Positions 49,302-62,879 of a stretch of DNA of 64,000 nucleotides are shown here, piece after piece (the first letter of the stretch is position 1; each line of letters begins with the position of its first letter). The DNA lies in contig NW_004624732.1 of the NCBI RefSeq assembly GCF_000247695.1, positions 40,753,276 to 40,817,275 on the forward strand, given 5' to 3'. The notes beneath the pieces are model-generated. The model did not search any database. It saw only the letters and a list, made by a program, of their open reading frames with translations, and was not told where the DNA came from. Made by a program: the position numbers and the translations under genes. This stretch comes from Heterocephalus glaber. Taxonomy: Eukaryota; Chordata; Mammalia; Rodentia; Bathyergidae.

Positions 49302-51274
49302 ATCATACTATTTTGGTGATATTCACATAAGAATATGAAACTAAGTTTCTGTAACTAATTGAATATTAAATATAAATGACCACATTTTAAAAAGTATGCA
49401 GTACCAGAGTGAATAAAGTTTTTCCAAAGTTTTACATATATAAAATATTTTTAAAAGAAAGGTTAAATCATTGTCCAGCACATGATGATTCTTTTGAGAG
49501 CATTTGTCCCAGAATAATATATTTTCATGCCTATCCTTGTGTATCTTTTCTTTTAATCTTGGAAAGGGGCCCTTTCACTTAAGGCACATTACAAATACCT
49601 TAATAGTAAACTATAAGGCAATTTTTTGACTAAAACCATGCCTTCTGTGATTTAGAATAAAGATTTGTGTAAGTTTATTTTAATCATAGATAAAAGTGCC
49701 AATTCTGGGGATGGTACTGCGCTGCTATCTTGTAAAGACAGGTTGTAATCAACTCAAGGAGAGAACCTATGTGGATTATAATATTCCATATAGTTATCAG
49801 ACTATTATCACACATTAAATTTGTTAATATCTTTACAGTACATTTCTTCAAGATAACTAGTTATTGCAAGCTACCCTACACTAGATGATGTCCACTTTGT
49901 TTCATATCTGAAAATCTCAGAGCCAAAATACCTATTTTGATGAGAACCATCATGCTTCCCAATGGCACAGGAATGATGGAGGAATAAATAAAAGTTAAAG
50001 TATAAAGAGAAAATGAGTAGAGAAGTGTTTAATTTAAGGAAAATATGACAGATGCATCATCTATGTTTTTTATTTATTTGGAGGAAGCCAAAAGGCTTAA
50101 GAATATATGATGCTGTTCTCAAGGTTATGTCTGTGTCTAAAATAAACCTATCTGGGATAATGATATGTAAACAGATGGGAGCCTGATATCATAAGCCTGG
50201 AATATAAATGTAAATTGTGTTAAACAGTAAAATATCTTGAATATAAGAGTTTAAGATTATTTTACTTCCTACCCGACACATTTTTAGTCCATATGAAATC
50301 TTTGATTTCAAGGTACTTTCCAAAATGTGCTTTCCAAAATACCATCTGCCTGGTTTACTGGTGTAACCCTGGGACTTCACACTTTCCCTGTGTATGCATA
50401 TGACATGATCTCAATAAATCTTGATTGTGTGAATGAAGATACAAATAAGTGACTCCTCATCAACTCATGAATAATTTCAACTCTCCCTCTAATAACAGTA
50501 ATAGACTTTTTATAATTATTTGGTACTTAGCCTCCTCATGTCCCCTAAAATCCAAATATCCCTGAATTATACTAGTTTTAGCTAATCGATATGCTACACT
50601 GGAGAAAACTTGGACTTTGGTGTCAGCAAGTGGCTTACTTTCTAGCTGTTTTTTATTGTAGTTTTTAAAAATAAAATATCCTTTTATTTGATGCTTGTGA
50701 ATGTAAAATGTAACACATAAGGCAACTACAAACAACTGGATGTAACACATGTTATCAGTGTCAGGTCATTTCCCTGCTCCCATGAGCATATTTTAATTTC
50801 CCTTCACTGTGCTATTTCTTCTTATTACTCATATTTTTTGGCAACTTTTCATTTTCTAAATCCGTCATATTCCTAGAAGAGCAAGAAAATATTCTGTCCA
50901 CTACACAATTCTTCTCTAATTCTCTCTATAAATTAATCTGGTCTTTATCCACCCTCAATAATATATGTGCATCTCACTTGTCTCATTTCTGATGCCACAT
51001 TCTAACTTACTACGTTTAGTAAAACATGGATATGTGACTATTTCCCTTTGTCTCTATAGAATAAGAGGGCAGGATAGAAAACTATAATTCATGCTTCTAA
51101 TCCATAGATAAGGTCAACAATCATAGGATAGATAAAAAACGAAAAATTTTTTAAAAATTCAGAACTATAATATTGAAGAAAGAATTAACAAGTGATTGGG
51201 AATGGTGTTCAGTTGCTTATTCAGTTTAGAATATCATTAATATTGTATATATATGTATACATATATATTTTCAG

Positions 51275-51440
51275 CCATTTCTTTAAAATACCTACTATAT
51301 GCTAAATACTTTACAAATCTCGTATTTCTTACTCCTCATAGCAAATGAAAATACAATCTTCATATAACCAAAGCTTGGAAAAGTTACATATTCTGTCAAG
51401 TTATACTGTTAATAAGTTATGGAGATGAATTCCAATTTAG
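51275..51440 (-). mobile_element. MIR SINE
   Basis: Antisense MIR text is visible: aaatacctactatatgctaa, then actttacaaatctcgtattt, then aaagttacatattctgtca. The young ID-like SINE at 51442 inserted at its edge. Confidence 0.78.
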
Positions 51441-51441
51441 C

Positions 51442-51536
51442 TATTTTTTTTTGGAGGGGGGTGTACCAGGGATTGAACTCGGGTCCTTGCGCTTGCGAGG
51501 CAGCCGGCGGAACCACTGAGCTAAATCCCTGGCCCT
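51442..51536 (-). mobile_element. ID-like SINE, young variant
   Basis: The minus copy has gtaccagggattgaactcgg, then gcttgcgaggcagccggcgg, then ctaaatccctggccc. A target-site duplication of about 15 bases (aatttagctattttt) lies at 51434-51448 and 51537-51551; its right part overlaps the T-run. Confidence 0.9.
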
Positions 51537-52226
51537 AATTTAGCTATTTTTATCTCTAGCATCTGTTTATTTAATTTCTCAAATTTGCTAAATAATTTAC
51601 AAGGGAATATCCATTTCCAAATTTTGATAACTATTTTGTGATCTTTCCCAATACACGGTAAATTATTAATTCCTTGACTTGAAAAGCCAGTATAGGGTGC
51701 TAGAGTCCTGAGACCAAATGAACAAAAAGAAACCCCTTCATAGTGTGTAATCAACTGAATTGTCATACAATATACCTTAACTACTGGAAAACCTAGGCCC
51801 CTAACTTGATCTAAAACACAGGATCTCCTAAATTCAAGGATTGGCGTCAACATTAAGTATAACTTAGGTGAAATATCTGCTATATACGAGGATCTTAGTG
51901 CTATTACTATTACATGCTAAGAAGTATCTTGTCCACTACATTTGAAATAATTATTTTAAAAATGATTTTGTGTTGATTCTATGAAATATGTCAAAATCAT
52001 CATAATTTTCTCAAAGAAGCTAAATTTCATGGCAAATTGGTATCAATTTTTATCTATATTTATCATACATCTGTCTTGTGAGGAAATAAAATTGTAAACA
52101 TTTTATAAAATTATCAAATTGAAGAGCATTAGTTTTCTCAGCTGGATAGTTTCTAATGTTTTAAATTTCTACCTAATTTTTAAATATTCAACATCTTAGC
52201 TTTAAATTTTAAAAAGTGTGCAATTA

Positions 52227-52315
52227 CGGGCTGAGCGACCATTTAGCTCAGGGGTTTTGCCGCCTGCTGCGCAAGCGCAAGGAACCGAGTTCGATCTCCG
52301 GGAAGAAAAAAAAAA
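52227..52315 (+). mobile_element. ID-like SINE, young variant
   Basis: The copy reads cgggctgagcgaccatttag, then gccgcctgctgcgcaagcgc, then gagttcgatctccgg and an A tail. A 16-bp target-site duplication, aaaaagtgtgcaatta, is at 52211-52226 and 52316-52331. The head deviates from the other copies (ctgagcgacc). Confidence 0.9.
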
Positions 52316-52471
52316 AAAAAGTGTGCAATTATGATACAAATCTGTTTCACATTTGCTCCATCTGAACTCTATAATCCTCAATAAATCCACATGAAAATGC
52401 TACAATGCAAAAAGACTGAAGTACTGTGTGCCTAAGTTACAAAAAATTACCTTGAACTTATTTTATTTATC

Positions 52472-52550
52472 TATTTTTTGGTACCAGGGATTGAACTCAG
52501 GACCTTGCTCTTGCAAGGTAGGCGGCAGCACCACTGAACTAAATCCCCGG
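52472..52550 (-). mobile_element. ID-like SINE
   Basis: The minus copy has ggtaccagggattgaactca, then ttgcaaggtaggcggcagca, then ctaaatccccgg. The short repeat tattttttg on both sides may be the target-site duplication. Confidence 0.8.
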
Positions 52551-53352
52551 TATTTTTTGATAGCTAGATCATTTCTAAAACTAAATAAATGTTAGTGAGG
52601 ATATTAAAGATGATTGTAGCACAATTAGCTCACAAAAGACATCTTTATTAATCCTAGTATAAATATAAAATGAAGTAATTCAACTCTAAAAATACTTCAT
52701 AAAAGAGCTTACAGTGTTGAAGAAAAAATAAAATAAGATAATACCTACCAAGAGGTAAGATGAAAGCTAAGAGCTATTTATATTTTAAGTAACTAGCCAT
52801 AATTGAAGTAGTTAACGTGAAAAAAATGATAATAGTTTCACTACTTGTATACAAAGAACCCTGTATTTATATTGACTCATAACTGAGCTTCATTACTTTG
52901 GAATAATTACATTCATTGTAATTTTTACTCATGATGCATATTATATTGAATAAATTTTAAGATGATAGATGTGAGTGAAATCATGTCAATGGTCTTTTCT
53001 AGAAATAGTCATTACTAAAGTGTTTTAATCTCAAAAATTTTAATATACTTAATAAATAAGATTCTTTCGTAAAAGATATTTTAATTCACTTTGTAAGCTT
53101 ATTAGCTTTTGTTAGAATTGTGTTCACTTAAGTTTTTACAACTAACTATACCTCATACATTTTAACTCATAGCTTTTATTCATAGTATATGTACATCATT
53201 CTTTTGGCAGACATTCATGCTTTTTCAACGTTTTATTAATACAAATAATTCTGTTTGTTCAACATACATATTTCTATAAAATAATGCATAGTGGAACTTT
53301 TGGTTGAATGTATAATTTTAACTTTGATAAATAGTAATAAAGAATGCTTCAA

Positions 53353-53439
53353 GGGCCGGGGATTTAGCTCAGTGGTTTCGCCGCCTGCTGTGCAAGCGCA
53401 AGGACCCAAGTTTGATCCCTGATACCAAAAAAACCCCAA
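53353..53439 (+). mobile_element. ID-like SINE, young variant
   Basis: The copy reads gggccggggatttagctcag, then gccgcctgctgtgcaagcgc, then aagtttgatccctgatacc with an A-rich tail. A perfect 14-bp target-site duplication, aaagaatgcttcaa, is at 53339-53352 and 53440-53453. Confidence 0.92.
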
Positions 53440-53759
53440 AAAGAATGCTTCAAAATAAAAATAACAACTTATATAACTTATATTCTACCAATGCTAAAAA
53501 ACATTTAATTTTCTTACGTTCTCAGTAACATTATACTATCATTAATCTACTTTAATCTGATATATGTGGTAAAATATATAATTTTGAATTAATTTGCATT
53601 TTTAAGATTAGTATGCTGTTGATTTCTGATTCTGGTACTTGTAGAGGAAGTCTGGACTTCTGTAAATGTGAATTGGGCTAGTAAATTCTTTTGATGTTTT
53701 TCTAACATTGTTTATCTTAATTATTTTGTAATTATTTTTATGTTGTAGGTTTTCCTATT

Positions 53760-53960
53760 TTACCCTCTATGTCTTTACTTGCTCCCAATATAGTTTGTCA
53801 TGAAGATTCTTTTTTAAATATTTTAATTTTGGAATATGTACATACATTTTTCTCATAGATTCTGGGTTTTGTCTTGCTTAGAAAAGTTTCACGTTAGAAT
53901 ATTGTAAAATGACATGTTCCTAAATCTCATATTTTTGTTTTAAGCTATGATTGGTGGGAG
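53760..53960 (-). mobile_element. Possible old LINE-1 fragment
   Basis: The text resembles antisense old L1 (tctgggttttgtcttgctta near 53860). It is short and diverged, so the class is tentative. Confidence 0.3.
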
Positions 53961-54439
53961 TAGGTTTTAAAACTCTAACCTTATTTTTTTCTCTCAAATG
54001 TAATTTTCCCAATTCCATTATATCTATGCTTCTGTGTGCTGCAATTACTGTTGGGGGGTGAGTTAAAGTAGACCTAATATTTTTAATGTAGTTAATTATT
54101 AATTTGTTTTAAACATTTCCTTAACTCCTTAAATACAACTATTTTAGGTTTTATTAGACTATGAGGTTTCTCTTTTAAACACTTACATGCGTTTTTCTTC
54201 TACTTGAAATACAATTTTAAGCTTGTATTTCAAATTTATCTCTGTGAGGTCTCAAGCTATGCTTTCTGGTGCCTCGTCAGTCTGATGCAATCAGCATTCA
54301 AGCTTGGAACAAGCTTGGAACACTAATCACTGCTGGTATATATTTTGGTTTGTCAGTGTTACTATCAATTTATTATGTTAAAATACATTTTCAGTATATT
54401 TTCATAGATTTAGAATGCAATGTGTAGTTGAATATTTGC

Positions 54440-54600
54440 TTATTCTTATAGTCAGTCCTTTGACTTATTTGTTGTCTGACAGGTACATTCAACTAGAATG
54501 CAAGCTCCTTGATAAAAACGGTGTTTACTTTCAGATGCACAGTTTACCTACTATCTGGCTGGTTGGTATCTGTCAATTAAATAATGTTCTTGTAAGGACA
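54440..54600 (+). mobile_element. L2 LINE 3' fragment
   Basis: It contains actagaatgcaagctccttg, the hallmark near the L2 3' end, followed by a decayed continuation. Confidence 0.6.
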
Positions 54601-56105
54601 GAATGGAAATTAATAATACATAAGTATCATATTTGGGGGAAACCCTTAATTATATTATCTTGAATCATCTCTTTAAATTTCACAAGTTTTTAAAAATAAT
54701 ATAACAGAAATCTTTCTTTTATTTGTAAAACAAAAACACCCATTGTTCATTTTATTTTATTTTTGGATTAAAGATAGTATAAATCAGCTTGTTGAAAGAA
54801 GATAACACAAATCATTTTAAATTAGTGAAAAGGCCTTAAGTATAAACTGTGGCTGTTTAAAAACATCACAAAGGATTCATATGTATGCACAGAAGTATTT
54901 AGCTACTTTTTATTTGATTCAAATGGTAAGGTAAAGTAGGAAAATTTTAATATTTCTCTTCAAATTTCTTTACAGAATTAAAAACACTCAGAATTCACTT
55001 TCAATTAAGCCACAGAAAGCAACAAAGAATATTGAAACACATAAACAAAAAAGGCGCCAAATAATCTATAAGAATATGACTCTTCCTGAGAACAACCAAA
55101 AGCTGAGATTCTAAGAGAAGCAGATGACATGAAATGCAGAGGGTGACAGGCCTTGACCAGGAAAAATGAGAACCATGAAATGCTGTTCCATTGGCAGAGA
55201 TTAGCAAGGAAAGTCAACTACCATAAAAGCAGATTTTTTTAAAAAGTTAAAATGGTAAAGGAGTTTTAAAAATGAATGTGGTTTGATGTGAGAATTTAGA
55301 GGTCCAGTGACTCACTGACACAAAAGATTCCTTTCAATGAATTCACACAGAAAGGTTGAAGCCAGAACAGGAACTCCAGGAGCACTGAGTGTCTCATAGG
55401 CATGAAACTACATCTATCCCCAGACTCCTCTCTGATGGAAGAAAACACTTAAACCACTGGGGAAGGACAAGAAGAGCTTTTAACTCCCAGAAGCAAGACA
55501 AAGGACAACTGTCTATGAAGGAGTTATAGGAGCAGAATCGTCTGTTACTAGAGATGAAGAAGAAAACCTTTGCTCTCCCAACGGAGAGATAAGGAATTTG
55601 CACAGGTAAGATTCCCCTCAGGAGGGCAGAGCTAAACCCAGGCTTTCCCAAAGGATGGGTGGGAAACTCCCCCATGCCAGCACAAGCTGGTTACTGCTAA
55701 CGAGCAACACTGACCTATAGCTTAGAGAAGGGTAGGAAACACTATTGCTGCTAAAGAAAAAGTTCTCTCCGCACTGAAAAAGAGTAGGAACAAAAACTGT
55801 CTAACCATGGTGGAAATACAAAAAACTTCCTGGATTCAAACTTTGGATTGTTAGAAAAGTTAGATGTTTGCTATCTTGTGAGGAGAATGCAAGATTATTT
55901 TCTGCCTGTGAAATCCCACAGTTATACAGCAAGGTTTAGCTGCCTTGTGAGGAGAACATCCCATTGAAAAACAGAAACAGGAATCAAAGTTAGGTGTATA
56001 ACAAAGAATGGAATATTCCTCATGCACTAAAACATGTCTTGCTATTAATAAGAGGTCACAGTTTACCCATAAGGGAAAGACAAGAGCATAGAGAAGGATC
56101 CTTTA

Positions 56106-57980
56106 ATTGCCAGTTTATCACCCATCACTGAGACAAAATCCCTGACATCTGCAAATTAAAGGGCAACAAGTATATTTTGGCTCATAGTTTCAGAGGTTTT
56201 TATCCCCAGTCGGCTGGCTCCAAGGAAGAAATGGCCTGGAGGCAAGGCTTGGCTGAAGAAAGTGCTCCACTCTGACAGCAGGGAATCAGAAGTAGAAGGG
56301 AGGAATCAAGGACATGAATGCATCCTCTCAGATCACACACCCAGAAATCCTTCTCTTCTGTCTAGGTCCCACCTTTTAACAGCACATTCAGCTATGAACT
56401 CATCAATGATTTAAACTACTAATAAGTATAAACCCCCCAGGAAACAATAACTTTCCAAAAACCCCACCTCTGAACATATGAGATGGGGGGGGCATTTTAG
56501 ATTTAAAACATCACATTCTGCCTGTTCCTGACCTCCTAAAGGCTCATGTTGCTCTGTTTATGAAAAATACATTTAGTCCATCTCTAAGAGTTGCCAGAAT
56601 TTGAACAATTCCAGCATTGATGAAAAGTCTAAGTCCAATATCTCCTCTGGGATTCAATGCAAACTCTCATCTGTGTACCACTATACAAATCAAAAAGAAA
56701 GTTATTTCCAATGTGTAATAACACAGGATACTCTCATCAAAAAGAGAGGAATAGCAGAATAGACAGAAATTGAACCAAAGCTTGACCAAAACCCAGCAAG
56801 GCATAAATTAAATCCAATAGCTGCACATCCAGTGCCCAGGGCAGTCTGTGGTGAGGTGTGAGCTATTAATGTCTTTGGTAGTCTGCCTTTATGACCTTGC
56901 TGGTTGCAGTCCACTAGAACCTTCTATGGGACTGGCTCTGTTTACTGTCTTTTTTTTCCCCCCTCAGCAGACTTTCAATGTTCCTAGCACCCCCAACTCG
57001 ATGTAGTCTTTTCTGCAACTTCAGCTTCACTCTCCGTGTTTATGCATCACTCTCAGGGGCTCCTGACCCTACAGTTCTTCCATTCTGCACACCTGAAAAG
57101 CCAGCACTACAGGGATGCTGCCAAGGTCTGCACCACTTTGAGCAGCAGGAGCTTCCCCCTGAAAAATGGCTGCAGTGACCCCTGAGTCTTCGAATAGCAT
57201 AATTCAAGAAAACACTTCTCTAGGGGGTCCTTGAAGGAGTAGGTGCCCTACAGCTCTCTTCTCAAACCAGAGGAATTTACCTTTTTATATCCTGTAGCCT
57301 GTGAAGGTTGGATCAGGCCAATTCCTGAGATGCCCTCAAGGGATCTTTCCTATTGTTTTGGTGCAAAATATTTGGCTTCTTTTGAATGGCACTGATGTTT
57401 GTAACAATCATACTCTCCTTGAACTAAATTTTATAAATCTTTTCAGGCCAAAATTAAAATTTTCAATTCAGTCAGCTTTGGTTTTTGCTTCTGATTGTCA
57501 ATGTAGATCTGGCTAAAAGCAACCTACAGTATCCATCTTACTAAATGAGCGCTGAGCTGACTTGAAATTTCGTCTACCAGATTAATTATTCTGCCATGCT
57601 TAATTTTAATTTTAATCTTAAATGAAAACAAGTTGTTGGGTTTTTTTTTGCCAGAGTACAACATGCATGGGCTCTCATCCATTATTGAAAGCAATCCTTG
57701 CTCTCATCCAAAGCTTCATGAGCCTGACCTTGACAATTTTCCTCCCTATAAGTGTCCTGATGTGAGCTCCAAGCAGAATTGCCCATCTAGTTCTGTTTAA
57801 AGCATTGTAAAGCTTCTCTCCAAAGTTTTCTCAATCACTGAGAACCAGGTCCAAAGGCTACTGAGTTACACAAATTAATCTATTCAGGAGTGTAAAACTA
57901 CTCTGATCCAATCACCCTCCAAATGCCCTACCTCTGAACACATGAGATTTTGGGGGGGCATTTTAGAAATAAACTGTAAT
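56106..57980 (-). mobile_element. ERVL-MaLR-like endogenous retrovirus remnant
   Basis: The 56106-56513 block reads as an LTR in antisense (ttttggctcatagtttcaga, then caccttttaacagcacattc, then ccccacctctgaaca). Its last part recurs at about 57870-57980 (cctacctctgaacacatgag, then gggggggcatttta). Between them, 56514-57865 resembles non-coding internal sequence of the MaLR (THE1/MST-like) kind. I read it as 3' LTR, internal region and a 5' LTR piece, all on the minus strand. It is an old, broken copy with no open retroviral frame. The family name is from memory, so the subfamily is uncertain. Confidence 0.55.
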
Positions 57981-59032
57981 AGGTAGCCATGAAAGAACTA
58001 TTGAAAGCAGGCGAATGAGCAAAAATGTCTCTGAGAGAACACGTAAGCATAAGGTGGGATTTATCCACTATTAGAGGAATCTGAAAGCTCTGGTTCACCA
58101 GTGGTAAGCATAAGAAGAACAAAATGCAAACATAGCCAATTAATTGTTGACCAAATTATCCACAATATTAAACAGAAAAAAAAGGATGGAAGAAAAATTT
58201 TCTTCCCTCAGGAATATAAGCATTTACCTGAACCTCTAAATTATAAAAGTTTGAGTGATGCTTTTCATTCAAACTCAGTAATTTTAAATTGAGTTCTGTA
58301 TAGCTGTGTTTTCCAAATAGTGAAATTCAGAACTCAGTATATTTCACTCCTAGGCCTTGTCTGAAAAATATAAAGCAAATTCTCATGGGAGGTTAGGGTT
58401 GTCTGATTTATACTTACAGAGTTTATGAGGGCAAAAAGTTTGCAAATTATTTTTTGGACCAAATATAGACCACATAGGAGAGAATTCTGGCCTGTATGTG
58501 TCTTTGGTCTAATACAATTTGACCATTCATTTGCATAAAGGGATTAAAAAAATAAGAGGGTAGATATTCAGAGATACAAAGTCACAAGCAGTTTCATAGA
58601 CCCTGATCAGTGGAAATAAAATGAAATAAATTTAGCAGAAAATTTCCAAAAATCTTATGTGAATATGTATAACACACACACAACTCAGGACTTTCAATTT
58701 TACAAATGTCCAATGCTCATAAAGAGGCCTGTTTTACAATAGGACTGATCTAGATAAAACTATTACTACTACCTGACCATTTGCTACCACTTTCATTTCC
58801 TCCATGGATGCTGAAAAGAATGCATATCAGAGAGCTGGTAGGGATAGTGAAGTGAATAAATGCAGTGCAATAAATCTCAATACAACTGAAACTATGCCTT
58901 TGACTTCAAGTGATCGACAGGCTTATTGGCTTGTTTTGAACAAAAGGATTGGGATTTTATAAAGTTTTGATGTAACATATGAAAGATTACTCTAATATAA
59001 ATTTTAAAGTTCAATGGAAATCAAAAATATAG

Positions 59033-59039
<7 letters not shown>

Positions 59040-59065
<26 letters not shown>
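59040..59065. repeat. (TA)n microsatellite
   Basis: About 25 bases of pure TA are followed by tgagat. Confidence 0.97.
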
Positions 59066-59879
59066 GAGATAATTTTTTTTTAACACAGAGTACATGTACT
59101 TCCTAAAATCCTCTCCTAATGGCTAGCTTCATGGCAACTTGCTCAACATTTATCATGAATATTATCTAATCTTATAATATGAGCCAGTGGTTCCTACTTT
59201 AGAATCTGCAAAGTAAAGTTAGCAAAGATTGATTTAGCAAACGTTTTTAAATCATAAATTTGTATTAATTAACCCAAGCAACTGTAGAATTATTAAGTTC
59301 ATAATGGAAGTCCTAGATTAATGAAGGACCCCCAAATGATATTCTCAATACTCTACCATGTTTTGAGGATCACCAAAAATTTTTCCCATGCTGTTTTTTG
59401 ACCTTGCCAGTAATTTAATATTTATAAGATAATAAACTTTTAATTATCAACTTCTAGAGCTCTTTAGAGGTGCTGTACACACATGCAATGTGTATGTATG
59501 TGCATCCTATGTGTCTATCAATCTTATGTATATGCATAAGCTTACACTGAATGAAAATGAACAAGAGAAAATGTGCACTTCTCTCCATGTTTATTAAACC
59601 ACTTTGGCTACCCTAGGCAATTCCATCTTTTCAAAACCTCCTTTTAGAACCCAGATTTCCAGCTGCTCCTATGCATGTTTACTTTGTAAATAAAAAAGAG
59701 CATAAGTATATTGGTTTAAATTGTTTTTCAAATATCACATATACTTCTTGAGAAACATAAACATTATGAGGAATATGTACTCACAATCTAAATGTGAAAC
59801 CAAACACTGTTTTCAAAATTTAAATCTCAAGTAAATTCTTGGATAACACCTTATTCACAGTCAATAAGAGCCAATGTGT

Positions 59880-59971
59880 GGGCCGGGGATTTATCTTAGT
59901 GGTTTCACGGCCGGCTGCCCAAGCTCAAGCACCCAAGTTCGATCCCCGGTAACAAAAAAAAAAAAAAAAAA
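59880..59971 (+). mobile_element. ID-like SINE, young variant
   Basis: The copy reads gggccggggatttatcttag, with cggccggctgcccaag in the middle, then aagttcgatccccggtaac and a long A run. The flanking repeat aagag-c/t-caatgtgtg (14 of 15) is at 59866-59880 and 59972-59986. Confidence 0.88.
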
Positions 59972-60944
59972 AAGAGTCAATGTGTGATATAAGTCATGTC
60001 CTTGCTACTCAATGGGACAACAATATCTATTAGGTTCTCGATAGTCAAAAGCACTTGCAAAACTCTTCTTAACAGTTGTAAGGTGGACATGTCCCATGAC
60101 TGAGGAATGTACCCATTATTTCCTTTAATGGTTGGTCAGAGTCTACGTTTCTCAGTGTCCTGAAGCTTTTCTTTTGAGAAAGTTCAGAGTGAGGAGTAGA
60201 AAAATAAGATGGATGGTAATCTGCAATTTAGTAGCAAAATGTAAAGATTTGTTCTTAGTTTTAAAATACTTTGTAAGGCTTTATCACTATTTGAAGCATA
60301 TAGGCACTAAAAATTCCTAGTTAAGTGGTAAAGTTCATTGAAATCCAGGGGTCAGAGTTGATTTCTAGGTATAAAAGAAGGCAGTTTTACAGTAAGTTCA
60401 GTGTCATTTGCTGTTGTGCAATTTAAGTAATGGCATGATGAGTTGTTAAATAATAACTAATGGACTAAACATAATACCACGCTTTTTTTAACACAAAAAT
60501 GGAAGAACTTCCAGCTTGTAATTCTATGGGACAGTCGGGAGACATCAGAGATCTGATTGTGTTGAAAACAGGGTTTGACCCTTCAGGTACTGGATAAGCA
60601 ACCATTTAATAATTATTTGAATATATGTTAACAGACTGTCTTTAAATAAAGTATTTGGAGAATACGAATGGAAGGGAGAAAATTCTTGCTTTTTATGACT
60701 ACATTTTTATTCATAATATGAGAGAGCCTACCTCAGATCTTGCCCAAAATTATTCATTACTTTTTAACGTAATGGCTCCTATAAATACCTAAGTAAAAGG
60801 AAGACTTGGAGATATGGAGAAATGTGCATCTCCTCCATGTCTCACTGTAGAACATCCATCTCAAGTAGAACTCACAATGACAATTGCCTGAATTTGTACA
60901 GCACAGTGGTTAACAGTACTGGCTTTTGATAGTTTCCTACTTTA

Positions 60945-61385
60945 CTACCATCTAACAGATTGTGGTAAACTTGGTGGTTTAAAATAATACACAGGTTTTA
61001 GTGAAGTGGAATTAATCTTATTGTGCTAATGTGAAGATATTAGCAGAGGTAGTTCTGTCTGGGGGCTCGAGGGAAAAATGAATTTTCTTGCCTTTTCTAG
61101 ATATTTGGAAGATGCATGGATTCCTTGGCTCATGACTCTTTCCTTGAATCACTTCAGTTTTTTGCATCAATAGTCATAACTCCTATTTTTGGTTCTTGCC
61201 TCCCTCTTAAAACATCCCTGTGATTATATTTAGAGCCAATCCAGATGATCCAAGACAATCTCTTGATCTTATGATCCATAATATAGTCATATGTTGCAAA
61301 TCCCCTTTGCCATACATATAAAGTAAGAGTATAGATTCCAAGGATTAGGAGGTGGATATCTTCTGTGGGTTTTTCTTCTGACCAA
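60945..61385 (-). mobile_element. MLT1-like (MaLR) LTR fragment
   Basis: Antisense MLT1-style text is visible: gtggtaaacttggtggttta, then gcatggattccttggctcat, then cctccctcttaaaacatccc and gattaggaggtggatatctt. It is diverged, and the ends are approximate. Confidence 0.55.
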
Positions 61386-61876
61386 ATGGATTTGCATTCC
61401 AGCATTGTTCAGGGACAATTTTCTATTATTTGTTCACATTTCTGGCCATCCTTGAAGCAGAGAAACTAAGTGCCATTGTTCCATACTGTATTTTCAAACA
61501 TAGGTAAATAGTCTGGGATTATAAAGATTATGTCTGTCTCTGAACAAAAGGGCAGATTTGCTTTGGTCTTAGAAGCTAGAGAGAGTAACTCTCTCTGGAA
61601 CAGTGAGTAAGCATGCTTACAAGTTAGAAAAGAAGGAGTTGTTTAACCTCCACATTTCTATCACCACTACATGTGAGATGACACCTTTGTGTTGTCCGAT
61701 GTTGAGTTCAGTACAGGACTCAGCAGCAAAATTACTGCTGTCAGGCTACCCGCTGTTGATCTCAGTGATAACAATCTTTTGTCTCAAAAGTTTCATGTCT
61801 TCTACTGGCACCCACAAAAGTGTAGCAGTGTAACTTTTCAGAATGCAAACATAATAACATTTCAGAGCTTTCAGCT

Positions 61877-62090
61877 CTTAACAAGTTGTATCCCTTACTG
61901 GATATGTGACTTTGATAAAGTACTTCATCTTCCTGAGATGCAAGCTCCAATTTATACAGTGGAGTAAATAATGATACCGGCCTCAGGGAGTTGTTGAGTG
62001 GATTAAATGGGGCATTGCACAGAAATGGAACAATGATAATATCCAGTAAGTAGTCGTGAAAGGTTAGCTATTATTACTGTAATTGATTTT
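61877..62090 (+). mobile_element. MIR SINE
   Basis: It preserves the MIR order: ggatatgtgactttgataaa, then gtacttcatcttcctgagat, then gttgttgagtggattaaatg, and a ttagctattattactg end. It is an ancient mammalian SINE and not informative for species. Confidence 0.82.
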
Positions 62091-62879
62091 ATCATCACAG
62101 AAAAAGGTGATGTAATCTAAAATTAAGAAAATACAGGCAGAGAGAATGTTTTGCAGAATTTGTTATTTATAGTAAAAGTAAATGTTTGTGTTATTGAGCA
62201 TGTAGTTTATTTGAAAATGTGAAGGTCACATTTGGGAAGAAATAGAGTTGTACAAACCTACTGTTTGCTTTGTTTAAATCGTTGCACAACTTGAGGTAAA
62301 AGAACCCAACTTCTTTTCACTAATATTCATAGAAAGCAGTGGTAAAATTTTTAGGCTTCTCCACCCATGTTACTTCTATATATCTATTTTGGAAAAACTT
62401 TATTAAAGTAATCTATGTTTTATATAAAATGGTGACCTTAAACCCTTAGTAGAATTATAAGATTCATTGAAACTATAGTTTTTCTATTATGGCTGCTAGC
62501 ATTAGTCAGTTTCAAACACAGGAAAATATGTCGTCTTTTTAAAATACTTTAGAGATATACAATGATATAAAACATTATTTTAACATGTCTTTTGTTTGGA
62601 CATAGGTATACATACACAAATATAATTAATTTTTAGAGTTTAAAAATAAATAGTGGTGTAATGGATGCATGAAATACTAAATTGAATAGTAAACTTTGTA
62701 TATTATTTTTTCCTTTTGGTGAAAACTATAATTCTTCCTGAGATGAAAAATGAATCCTGGACAAAAATTACCCAAGATATAAAGGCTAATTTGGTCTTAT
62801 AAAGAATATATTTTTATTCTCTTAGAGCAGTTGTATCTGGCAAAATCAGCTAATTTAAATTGTCTGACCATTTTATAAA

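Noticed and set aside
49093..53439. tRNA-like sequences with A and B boxes
   Set aside because: They are SINE copies: they have A tails, flanking target-site duplications and no cloverleaf with a usable anticodon stem, so they are not tRNA genes.
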